Assembly: GCF_019801015.1 (NCBI RefSeq)
Contig: NZ_JAHVJZ010000001.1
Span: 558,001-622,000, forward strand
DNA length: 64,000 nt
Reading direction: 5' to 3'
Source of the DNA: Marinobacter nauticus
GTDB lineage: Bacteria > Pseudomonadota > Gammaproteobacteria > Enterobacterales > Shewanellaceae
The translations under genes were made by a program, and so were the position numbers. The notes under the pieces are model-generated. The model ran no database searches, was not told the origin of the DNA, and saw only the letters and a program-made list of their open reading frames with translations. The stretch's first letter is position 1; the number at the start of each line of letters is the position of its first letter. Positions 8,789 to 15,892 of this stretch are shown piece after piece.

Positions 8789-10135
8789 TCACAACAGACG
8801 CTTAAGGAGAAGGTCTGCCTTTACCCGGCTGAGCCTGCGCAACAGCTTGGCCACCGGTGCAGGGTACTCTTGGACCCCTTCAAGGTCGTTGTGGTTCGCC
8901 ACCCGTTTAGTGTGCTCCAGGATGCAGGCTCGTTCCTGATCGAAACGGGTTTTCAGCTCGGCATCCGGATCGGTGATCAACAGACCATTTTCCAGATCCA
9001 ACGCCCAGGCACGGGGGTTCAGATTGTTGCCGGTCAACAGGTAGGCGTCGTCATCAACCTGAATCCCTTTGAGATGGTAACTGTTGTCGTTATGCCACCA
9101 CAGCTGCAGATTCAGCAGGCCCTGATCGATATGGCGCTGATGTCGCTTAGCAAAGCGTTTCAGGTTCTGTTCATACAGATAGGGTAACGCCCCTACCGGG
9201 GAGAACGGCTCATCAGGTTTGATGTAAAAGTCGTTTGCGGTCTTGTCGCCAACCACAATGGTGACCTTGATGCCCTGCTTGAGCATCCGCCCGATAGACT
9301 GGGTAAGCTGGCTTGGCAGGTTGAAATACGGGGTGCAGATAAACACCTCGCGTTCTGCCGATTTCAGCAGCCGGACGATGGTGCGGTTCAGCAGGTTGCC
9401 CTGTCGCCCGAGACCCAGCAACGGAAACACCCGCAGTCCCTGAGTGCCCGTCTGCCCGGCCATGTGATAGCGGGCACGGCTAAGACGGTGCTTCAGGGTT
9501 TTGATTTCACGGCGCAGGGTTTTCGGGCCGGGCACCGGCTCCTGCAGCAGCGACACCACCGCAGGACTGGCAATCAGTTCATCCCGCATAAAGCCCAGCA
9601 GGCTCTCTGCCAGACCAGCGTTATTGATCAAGTGATAGCGGTCATAGCGGTAACGCCCACCAACGCCGAGATACACGTCGTTGATGCTGGCACCACTGTA
9701 GACAACCACATCGTCGATCACGAATCCTTTCAGATGCAGTACGCCGGCCCATTCCCGGTTCTTAACCGGTACACCATAAATGCCAATGGACACATCGGGG
9801 TACTGGGCCGCAGTGTCCCGGTAGAACTGGTCATTGCCGACCTGGGGGCCTTTACCAATCAGGCCCCGCTGAGCGCGGTGATAATCCACCATGATCTGAA
9901 TATCCAGATCGGGCTGACGTTGTTTAGCCTGGTATAGAGCGTGCAGCACTTCGCTGCCTGCTGAATCTTCCTGAAGATACAGCGCGGCGATGTAGATGCG
10001 GTGTGTAGCCTGGTTGATCATCGCCAGAAGGCGCTCACGGTACGCTTGGGTATCCGTGATGATTTCAACCTGGTCCGGGGTCAATGACTGGCTGGCTAAC
10101 CCGGCGAGCCAGTGATACTTAGAAATGCTCGCCAT
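8789..10135 (-). CDS. pssA: CDP-diacylglycerol-serine O-phosphatidyltransferase
   Basis: A 448-residue phosphatidylserine synthase of the phospholipase D type. It makes phosphatidylserine from CDP-diacylglycerol and serine, the first committed step to phosphatidylethanolamine, at the inner face of the membrane. Two HKD motifs are present (HLKGFVID and HLKGIQVD), each followed by the expected SGASINDVYL and TGNNLNPRAW. The protein aligns along its length with E. coli PssA as I recall it, including the basic C-terminus RLSRVKADLLLKRLL. The frame is open further upstream. The ATG at 10135 gives the family length, but it lies inside the DUF1904 gene (17-base overlap) and has only a weak ribosome binding site, so translation is probably coupled. 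Confidence 0.93.
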   Translation of the reverse strand: MASISKYHWLAGLASQSLTPDQVEIITDTQAYRERLLAMINQATHRIYIAALYLQEDSAGSEVLHALYQAKQRQPDLDIQIMVDYHRAQRGLIGKGPQVGNDQFYRDTAAQYPDVSIGIYGVPVKNREWAGVLHLKGFVIDDVVVYSGASINDVYLGVGGRYRYDRYHLINNAGLAESLLGFMRDELIASPAVVSLLQEPVPGPKTLRREIKTLKHRLSRARYHMAGQTGTQGLRVFPLLGLGRQGNLLNRTIVRLLKSAEREVFICTPYFNLPSQLTQSIGRMLKQGIKVTIVVGDKTANDFYIKPDEPFSPVGALPYLYEQNLKRFAKRHQRHIDQGLLNLQLWWHNDNSYHLKGIQVDDDAYLLTGNNLNPRAWALDLENGLLITDPDAELKTRFDQERACILEHTKRVANHNDLEGVQEYPAPVAKLLRRLSRVKADLLLKRLL

Positions 10136-10454
10136 TTTCGTAGTAATGACGCTGAGACAAGGGAGAGACAATGACAGCAACGTCCAGGTCAGGTGCCTGA
10201 CACAGTTCACGTACCGCCTGAGTGATGACTTTGGCCACCTGGTCCTGAACCTCCAGTCCGCGATCAAACCAAAGAAGCTCTACCATTGGGTATCCCCCGC
10301 CGGGCTGACCGCGGAAGAAAAATGTGGTGTTGATGGCTTCGATGGTAATGTGATCGTCCGGGCAGGCGAAGAGCTGACTTAACGGGTCCATGAGCACGTT
10401 GCTCAGGGCCTGGACCTGCTCGGTCGCCAGTCCGCGGACACGCAGATGGGGCAT
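10119..10454 (-). CDS. DUF1904 family protein
   Basis: A 111-residue soluble protein of the DUF1904 family, small tautomerase-like proteins of unknown role. It starts MPHLRVRG, so removal of Met would expose Pro, as in tautomerases. Later segments read HITIEAINTTFF and MVELLWFDRG. The ATG at 10454 has a GGAG six bases upstream. A longer frame to 10475 lacks this support. The 3' end overlaps pssA by 17 bases, so it is the first gene of a two-gene unit with pssA. Confidence 0.78.
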   Translation of the reverse strand: MPHLRVRGLATEQVQALSNVLMDPLSQLFACPDDHITIEAINTTFFFRGQPGGGYPMVELLWFDRGLEVQDQVAKVITQAVRELCQAPDLDVAVIVSPLSQRHYYENGEHF

Positions 10455-10479
10455 GGGCCACTCCAATAGAATCAAAAAT

Positions 10480-10491
10480 CTAGCGCGCTAG
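10480..10491. promoter_or_regulatory. 12-bp perfect palindrome upstream of DUF1904-pssA
   Basis: The 12 bases CTAGCGCGCTAG form a perfect palindrome 26 bases before the DUF1904 start. CTAG is a rare tetramer in enterobacteria-like genomes, and here it occurs twice. It could be an operator for the DUF1904-pssA unit. No regulator can be named. Confidence 0.35.
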
Positions 10492-10568
10492 TTAATCAGA
10501 CCCTTAGGGATTGGGCAAGGGGGCGCGATCCGATACTGTTCCGATGGGAGAGAATTGCGCCTAAAAAG

Positions 10569-10602
10569 GCCGCAAGCCGTGACCCGAATCACGGCTTGCG
10601 GC
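10569..10602 (-). terminator. Terminator after the YnhF-like gene
   Basis: A 14-bp perfect stem (GCCGCAAGCCGTGA and its complement) with a 6-base loop lies 20 bases past the small gene's stop. It is followed by CCTTTTTAG on the minus strand. It also isolates the DUF1904-pssA unit. Confidence 0.85.
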
Positions 10603-10621
10603 TTTTGAGTTAACAGTTAAA

Positions 10622-10714
10622 TTACGCGTACTGAATGGCTATAACAGCCAGGAAAACAATGGTGCCCAAAGCAAAAGCAGTAGCGAGTAAAGCGTTACGA
10701 AGGTCGCTATTCAT
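10622..10714 (-). CDS. ynhF: YnhF-like small membrane protein (30 residues)
   Basis: A complete 30-residue reading frame, MNSDLRNALLATAFALGTIV then FLAVIAIQYA. It has a polar start and a single transmembrane helix. The pattern M-[NS]-[ST]-D-L-[KR], a leucine/alanine stretch and LG-IV matches the 29-residue E. coli YnhF as I remember it. Support as a gene is good. There is a purine-rich AAAGGGG/AAAAGGG ribosome binding region just before the ATG, a plausible promoter (TTGCAT at 10772-10777 and CATAAT at 10748-10753, 18-bp spacing, minus strand), and a strong terminator just downstream. It is divergent from dacB. The role of YnhF is not known; it is an inner-membrane peptide. Confidence 0.75.
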   Translation of the reverse strand: MNSDLRNALLATAFALGTIVFLAVIAIQYA

Positions 10715-10747
10715 CCCTTTTATCCCCTTTCCAGATCACCTACCCTC

Positions 10748-10777
10748 ATTATGGACAGCGAATAACCACCAATGCAA
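10748..10777 (-). promoter_or_regulatory. Putative promoter of the YnhF-like gene
   Basis: On the minus strand TTGCAT is followed after 18 bases by CATAAT, a fair sigma-70 match, ending 34 bases before the small gene's ATG. This is inference from sequence alone. Confidence 0.45.
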
Positions 10778-10797
10778 CATACACTTAACAGGCCGAT

Positions 10798-12228
10798 ATG
10801 CGACTGATCCCGTTACTATTACTGCTGCTTGCCCCCTTAATATCCGCGCGTCCCGCGGACTTTGAAGCCTTGCTTCCGGCCGGCAGCCAACTCGGCATGA
10901 TCGTTCTCAGTGAAAAAGGGGCGATCCTGACTGAGCATCAGGCCGACACGCTGATGGTCCCGGCGTCGACCGTCAAACTGATTACGGCCACCGCTGCATG
11001 GCTGTCCCTTGGCGAGTCCTTCCGCTACGAAACCGAGCTTCTGGGTCAAACCAACGGCGGCGCACTGTTGAGCGGTGATCTCACTTTGAAGATGCGCGGG
11101 GACCCGACATTGACCCGCGCTGACCTGTTTCGGTTATTCAGTTCACTGAAGCGCCAGGGCATCGAAGTGATCCAGGGCGACCTTGTCGTCGACGGTACGG
11201 TGTTTGCTGGCTATGACCGCGCCAAAGGCTGGCCCTGGGACGATCTCGGGATCTGTTTCTCCGCCCCCGCCTCGGCTTACATCCTCGATCATGGCTGCGC
11301 CGACATTCGCCTGGCCACGCGGGGCGGGAACGTCACTATTGAGAAACCCGCGCACCTGCCACTGGACATCGACAATCAGGTGCGGTTTGGCCCCACATCC
11401 AACGCCTGTCCGCTGGAGATGGACCGTCTTGGCTCCAATCGCTATGCCCTGAGCGGCTGCACCGAGCGCTCGCTGCCCATGTCCATCGCCATCGACGATC
11501 CCAAAATCTACCTGCAGGCGGTGCTGAGGCAGCAACTGCTTGAGTTGGGCATCACCCTGCAAGGCATTGTCCGCTTCGGTCCCGGACAGGGCGAGGTCAT
11601 TGCCGTGCACCGCTCCGCGCCACTGACCGAGTTGGTTCGCGAATTGCTGCACGAATCCGACAACCAGATCTCCGACTCCCTGTTGCGTACGCTGGGGCAG
11701 AAACGCTACGGCCAGGGTCGCTATGCATTGGGAGTCGATGCTGCCATCAACAGCATCAAACCCCTGGGGCTGGATCTGAGCCACGCTGAGCTGATGGATG
11801 GTTCCGGCCTGTCCCGCTACAACCTGGTGACGCCACGCCAGTTGGCTGACTTACTGATGCTCTGGCAACAACATCCGGCACTGGCAGGTCTAGCGGAACA
11901 GTTACCCGTGGCGGGCGTCAGCGGCACCCTCACCCACCGCCCCGGCGTACAAAATGTCAAAGGCCTGCTCAGAGCCAAGTCGGGCAGTTTTGGTCAGGTG
12001 GCCAATCTGGCCGGCTTGCTGGAAACCCCACAAGGCGAGCACTGGGTGGTGGTGCAAATGATCAACGGTTTGGTTGGGCAACCGGCCCAGCGACGCCAAC
12101 AACTGAAAGAGTTTGAGTCCCTGTGGTATCAGTGCCTGTTGAGTCGTTGCATTCCTGACCTTCAGAAACCGGTAGCGGCGGCCGATAACGCCAATAAGGC
12201 ACAACAGAATAGCGGCAATTCCTCATGA
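10798..12228 (+). CDS. dacB: D-alanyl-D-alanine carboxypeptidase/endopeptidase (PBP4)
   Basis: A 476-residue periplasmic penicillin-binding protein of the PBP4 (peptidase S13) family. It trims or cleaves peptidoglycan cross-bridges. A signal peptide (about residues 1-17) is followed by the active-site SxxK at Ser57-Lys60 (PASTVKL). Later come the SxN motif in ESDNQISDSLL and a KSG triad in LRAKSGSF in place of KTG. The family's inserted domain lies between the first two motifs. The stop overlaps the next gene's start (ATGA), so the two are translationally coupled. It is divergent from the YnhF-like gene. Confidence 0.93.
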   Translation: MRLIPLLLLLLAPLISARPADFEALLPAGSQLGMIVLSEKGAILTEHQADTLMVPASTVKLITATAAWLSLGESFRYETELLGQTNGGALLSGDLTLKMRGDPTLTRADLFRLFSSLKRQGIEVIQGDLVVDGTVFAGYDRAKGWPWDDLGICFSAPASAYILDHGCADIRLATRGGNVTIEKPAHLPLDIDNQVRFGPTSNACPLEMDRLGSNRYALSGCTERSLPMSIAIDDPKIYLQAVLRQQLLELGITLQGIVRFGPGQGEVIAVHRSAPLTELVRELLHESDNQISDSLLRTLGQKRYGQGRYALGVDAAINSIKPLGLDLSHAELMDGSGLSRYNLVTPRQLADLLMLWQQHPALAGLAEQLPVAGVSGTLTHRPGVQNVKGLLRAKSGSFGQVANLAGLLETPQGEHWVVVQMINGLVGQPAQRRQQLKEFESLWYQCLLSRCIPDLQKPVAAADNANKAQQNSGNSS

Positions 12229-13490
12229 ATGATGCCTGGCGGCGAATGGCCCAAAGCGGTCGCGGTGAAGCTCTGGTCAGCCAGATCGCGCAAGCCTTCC
12301 ACGCGGAGGGACGCTGGTCCCTGTTTGCGCTGGCACAACGGGAGGGTGATCATGTCCGCTTGTTGGCCGCCAGTCTTTCCGGTCAGGCCCACGCTTCCAT
12401 GACCTACCCGCTAAGCCAATCGCCCTGCCGCTTGCTGTATGAGCCGGGGCGCCCGCAGGATGCGCTGATCTTTTACCCCAACCTGAAACGCTTCGGCCAA
12501 TGGCCTTTGGCGCACCAGTTTGAGCTGGGCTGTTACCTTGGGCGGAAACTGGATATCCCGCCGGCTTACGGTGAATTTCACCTGTTTATCATGGACAAGC
12601 TGAGCCGTGCAGAGCAGGAGTTACCGAAAAGACTTCTGGTGACCGCAGCGGACCGTATTGCCCAGGATCTGGTGGATCAGGCCCAGATGGCGGAGCTCAA
12701 TGCACTGCGCCAGGTTCAACAGCTGAACCCCTTCCCCTTCGCCAGGGTGTCCCCACAAGGGCACCTCTTCAATGCATCCGATGGGTTGGCACTGAGGTTG
12801 GGACGGCCGGTCTCCGAGCTTAACGGCATGACACTGAGCGAAATCATAGACGACAGCTCGCTGTGCCATGTCCGCGACCTGATCGGGTCGGCTGCCGAGG
12901 TGAAACGGGCCTGCCGGCTTCGCGTAGGGGGTGGACGCACGGAATTGGTTGAGCTGACCCTCAAGCCAATAGATTCTCAACTGGGTTACCTGATGAGCTT
13001 TGTGTCCGCCTCGGAAGACGCCCATAGCGGGTTCGAGCCGTTGTCCATGGGTGACCAAACCCTGCTCCATGATCGGGTGCAGCATGAACTCTCCCGCCTG
13101 CACCGGAACAATCAGGTTGCTGCGCTGTTCTTTATCGGCGTCAGGGGTACTGAGGTGTCCACCGAAAAGTGGGCACAACTGAACGAAAGACTCCAGCCGC
13201 TGCTTCGCTCCGAAGACCTGATTGCGCAAAGGGACCCCAACCACCTGGCCGTGCTGACCGCTTGCTTTGATAATCGCGGTAAACCGCCCCGTGAGCAGAT
13301 GAACGCCATCGCTCACAAACTGTACGACCAGGTTCGTGATTGGCTGCCGGCAACGCGCTCGTCCCTGGTATTTAAAAGTCGATTGTTGACGCCGTGGGAT
13401 AAAGACCCGGCCCAGATTCTGGATCTGGATGCAGCGACAGACTGGGTGGTTTCCAGCGCACAAATCCCCTCCGAGCCCCCGCAGGTCTAG
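12225..13490 (+). CDS. GAF-PAS-degenerate GGDEF-like protein
   Basis: A 421-residue cytoplasmic protein with no signal peptide or membrane helix. Residues 1-150 resemble a GAF-like sensor. A helix near 140-170 leads into a PAS-like segment starting NPFPFARVSPQGHLFNASDG. The last 150 residues follow the outline of a GGDEF domain (a DRVQHELSRLHRNN helix, then AALFFIGVRG, then LLRSEDLIAQRDPNHLAVL), but the GGDEF tetrad and metal ligands are missing, so cyclase activity is not expected. It may be a receptor or regulator. Its ATG overlaps the dacB stop by four bases. The domain reading is by eye and only moderately certain. Confidence 0.6.
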   Translation: MNDAWRRMAQSGRGEALVSQIAQAFHAEGRWSLFALAQREGDHVRLLAASLSGQAHASMTYPLSQSPCRLLYEPGRPQDALIFYPNLKRFGQWPLAHQFELGCYLGRKLDIPPAYGEFHLFIMDKLSRAEQELPKRLLVTAADRIAQDLVDQAQMAELNALRQVQQLNPFPFARVSPQGHLFNASDGLALRLGRPVSELNGMTLSEIIDDSSLCHVRDLIGSAAEVKRACRLRVGGGRTELVELTLKPIDSQLGYLMSFVSASEDAHSGFEPLSMGDQTLLHDRVQHELSRLHRNNQVAALFFIGVRGTEVSTEKWAQLNERLQPLLRSEDLIAQRDPNHLAVLTACFDNRGKPPREQMNAIAHKLYDQVRDWLPATRSSLVFKSRLLTPWDKDPAQILDLDAATDWVVSSAQIPSEPPQV

Positions 13491-13522
13491 ACCAATCTAC
13501 CGAACCGTTCCAATTTTTTTTC

Positions 13523-13542
13523 AGCCTGTTAGCGGGCTTTTT
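13523..13542 (+). terminator. Terminator after the dacB operon
   Basis: A short stem (AGCCTG with CGGGCT, one T-G wobble) with a TTAG loop runs into TTTTTCC. It lies 32 bases past the stop of the GAF/PAS/GGDEF-like gene. Confidence 0.6.
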
Positions 13543-13620
13543 CCTTTTGGGGTCGGCCGGATTTTGTCTATACCTAAAAGGCTGCATGCAGTATCGCAGT
13601 CTGAAAAGGGGGACAAAACA

Positions 13621-13935
13621 ATGTCTATGAAGAGTGCGAAAGAGTTTGCAGTGTGGATGATTGAACGCTTCGGCGATCATCAGGCTGGCGTCTACCTGAG
13701 TAAAGCGGATCTGCGCGAATTGTCAGGCAGACAGACACTGAGGCAGGACTTTATTGCTGATGTGCACTTCGAGATGACCCGCCATGGCATGGGCTTTGTG
13801 AGCGATGCCACCAAAGAGAAGTTCTTTCTCTTTTACTTACCGGAAGTGCACTGGAAGGAGGTTGCTGACCGTTACGCCGTCGCCAGCAACATACGTCCGA
13901 TCGGGCGCCAAAAGCTCAGCCAGCACAGCGGATAA
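13621..13935 (+). CDS. Small hypothetical protein (104 residues)
   Basis: A 104-residue soluble protein that I do not recognise. It is rich in charged and aromatic residues (for example KFFLFYLPEVHWKEVADRY near residues 62-80) and has no signal peptide or membrane helix. The ATG at 13621 follows a GGGGG eight bases upstream. Terminators on both sides show it is a single-gene transcript. The frame is open upstream of this ATG, but that part crosses the preceding terminator and is not coding. The helix-strand composition would fit a small regulatory or DNA-associated protein, but no motif shows this. Confidence 0.65.
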   Translation: MSMKSAKEFAVWMIERFGDHQAGVYLSKADLRELSGRQTLRQDFIADVHFEMTRHGMGFVSDATKEKFFLFYLPEVHWKEVADRYAVASNIRPIGRQKLSQHSG

Positions 13936-13936
13936 C

Positions 13937-13965
13937 AAACAGGGGGCCTTGATGGCCCCCTGTTT
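13937..13965. terminator. Bidirectional terminator between convergent genes
   Basis: A 12-bp perfect stem (AAACAGGGGGCC and its complement) with loop TTGAT sits between the 104-residue gene and the acyl-CoA dehydrogenase gene, which converge here. Confidence 0.8.
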
Positions 13966-13972
13966 AACGCGC

Positions 13973-15733
13973 TCAGAACAGCTCTGAAGGCAGAGTCATT
14001 ACGGCGGATTCCGCCGCCCTTGCGGACGCTACGTGAGCTTCAAAGCGAGGGAAAAGCCGTGCAAAGAAGAAACGGGCCAGTGCCTGTTTGCGCTGAACGA
14101 ACTCCCCGTCGAGAGCACCAGTACCCCGCTCCGCCGCTATCACCATCTTCAGCCACAGGTACCCGTATGTCGCGTAACCGAGGCCATGGAGGTAGTCGAC
14201 TGCTGCGGCATTTACTGAATCACCCAGGTTCTGGCGCGCCTTGAACTCGCCCGCCAAATCCAGCAACTGAGCAAAGGCCCCACGTACGCTGTCCGCTTCT
14301 GTCTGCCACGACGCCGGGACGTCGGACAAGTCCGCTTCCACCTGTCTGATCAGGGTTTTGAGCATCGCCTGATCTTTAGGCAGCACCTTACGGCCCAGCA
14401 GATCCAGTGCCTGAATGCCGTTGGTGCCCTCATAAATCTGCGCAATCCGCACATCCCGGACCAACTGCTCTACCCCGGTCTCCCTCACGTAACCGTGGCC
14501 ACCGAACACCTGCTGCGCCGCAACGGTGCTTTCCAGGCCGGTGTCGGTAAAGAAGGCTTTGGCCAGCGGCACCAAAAGCCCAACCAGGTCGGCAGCCTCT
14601 GCGTCTTCAAGGTATTTCACCTTATCCAGACTCTGGCCGGTGAGCACGGCAAGAGCACGACCGGCTTCTGTCATTGCCGCTACCTGAAGCAGCATACGGC
14701 GTACATCGCCATGCACGATAATGGCGTCGGCGCCATTGCCCAGACCCTTTCCGCTGCCCTGCCCTTGCTTGCGCTCAAGCGCATAGTCGCGAGCCATCTG
14801 GTAACCGGCTTCCGCACAACCGATGCCCTGAATGCCAATGGAGAGACGCTCGTAGTTCATCATGGTGAACATCGCAGCCAGGCCACGATTCACCTGGCCG
14901 ACCAGGTAACCCTTGGCGTCATTGAAATTGATGACGCAGGTGGCCGACGCTTTGATCCCCATCTTGTGCTCAACAGAGCCACACTCAACGCCATTCGACT
15001 CACCGAGAGAGCCGTCTTCATTGACCTGAATCTTGGGCACCAGGAACAGGCTCAGTCCACGGGAGCCTCCCGGCGCGTCGGGCAATTTTGCCAGCACCAG
15101 ATGAATCACGTTTTCGCTGAGGTCGTGGTCACCGCCGGTGATGAATATCTTGGTGCCGGTAACGCGGTAGCTGCCATCTTCCTGAGGCACGGCCTTGGTG
15201 CGGATATGGCGCAGGTCGGAACCCGCCTGCGGCTCAGTCATGTCCATCGCGCCGGTCCACTGGCCGCTGTAGAGCATCGGCAGGTATTGCGACTTGAGCT
15301 CATCGGTTCCGTGGCTGGCGATGCACAGCGCTGCCCCGGCGGTCAAAGAGCTGTAGAGTGCGAAGGCATTGGACGCGCCGTAACACATCTCGTCAAACAG
15401 CACCCCCAGCATTTTTGGCATCCCCATGCCGCCATACTCAGGATCACCACTGATGCCCACCCAACCGGACTCAGCAAAGGTCGCAAACGCTGCTTTGTAA
15501 CCCTTTGGCGTGATCACCTGACCGTCAATCAGACGCACTCCTTCCTCGTCGCCTTGGCGATTCAGCGGTGCCACCAGTTCATGGGTAATCCGGGCGCCCT
15601 CATCCAAAATGGCGACGGCGGTGTCCATATCCACCATTTCTGCCAGGTCGGGGATCGATTGCCAGAGATCGCCAGCCTGAAACACGTTATCCAGCAGAAA
15701 CTGCATCTCCCGGACGGGGGCCTTGTAATGCAT
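13973..15733 (-). CDS. Acyl-CoA dehydrogenase, three-domain (DmdC/FadE-like)
   Basis: A 586-residue FAD-dependent acyl-CoA dehydrogenase. It has the extra N-terminal segment (about 1-80) and the C-terminal extension (about 460-586) of the 3-methylmercaptopropionyl-CoA dehydrogenase (DmdC)-like group. Typical motifs are MDMTEPQAGSDL (about 160), ITGGDHD, the dimer segment QVFGGHGYVRE and YEGTNGIQALDLLGRK, whose Glu is the expected catalytic base. A straight-chain fatty acyl-CoA is the likely substrate. AAGGAG five bases before the ATG at 15733 sets the start. Two overlapping PsrA-like sites lie in the promoter. It forms a fatty-acid oxidation pair with the SDR gene upstream on the same strand, with a terminator between them. 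Confidence 0.88.
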   Translation of the reverse strand: MHYKAPVREMQFLLDNVFQAGDLWQSIPDLAEMVDMDTAVAILDEGARITHELVAPLNRQGDEEGVRLIDGQVITPKGYKAAFATFAESGWVGISGDPEYGGMGMPKMLGVLFDEMCYGASNAFALYSSLTAGAALCIASHGTDELKSQYLPMLYSGQWTGAMDMTEPQAGSDLRHIRTKAVPQEDGSYRVTGTKIFITGGDHDLSENVIHLVLAKLPDAPGGSRGLSLFLVPKIQVNEDGSLGESNGVECGSVEHKMGIKASATCVINFNDAKGYLVGQVNRGLAAMFTMMNYERLSIGIQGIGCAEAGYQMARDYALERKQGQGSGKGLGNGADAIIVHGDVRRMLLQVAAMTEAGRALAVLTGQSLDKVKYLEDAEAADLVGLLVPLAKAFFTDTGLESTVAAQQVFGGHGYVRETGVEQLVRDVRIAQIYEGTNGIQALDLLGRKVLPKDQAMLKTLIRQVEADLSDVPASWQTEADSVRGAFAQLLDLAGEFKARQNLGDSVNAAAVDYLHGLGYATYGYLWLKMVIAAERGTGALDGEFVQRKQALARFFFARLFPRFEAHVASARAAESAVMTLPSELF

Positions 15734-15752
15734 GGGGGCTCCTTGCAAATGT

Positions 15753-15778
15753 AAACGGGTTTTTAAAACACTCGTTTT
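15753..15778. promoter_or_regulatory. Putative PsrA-type operators
   Basis: Two adjacent matches to the AAAC-N2-4-GTTT pattern reported for PsrA of Pseudomonas: AAAC-GG-GTTTT (15753-15763) and the perfect inverted repeat AAAAC-ACTC-GTTTT (15765-15778). Both are within 50 bases of the acyl-CoA dehydrogenase start. The regulator itself is not in the window. Confidence 0.55.
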
Positions 15779-15870
15779 AGTTTAGGGACGTTGGCGCACA
15801 GGTCAAGAGCCGCATGATGGCACAGGGTGGGGTTTTCTCCGGGGATCGGCGTCAAAGAAGCACAAAAAGA

Positions 15871-15892
15871 AAAAGCGGCCTTAGCCGCTTTT
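15871..15892 (-). terminator. Terminator overlapping the SDR gene stop
   Basis: A 9-bp stem (AAAAGCGGC/GCCGCTTTT) with loop CTTA is followed by TTCTTTTTG in the minus direction. The last codons of the SDR gene form one arm. Confidence 0.8.
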
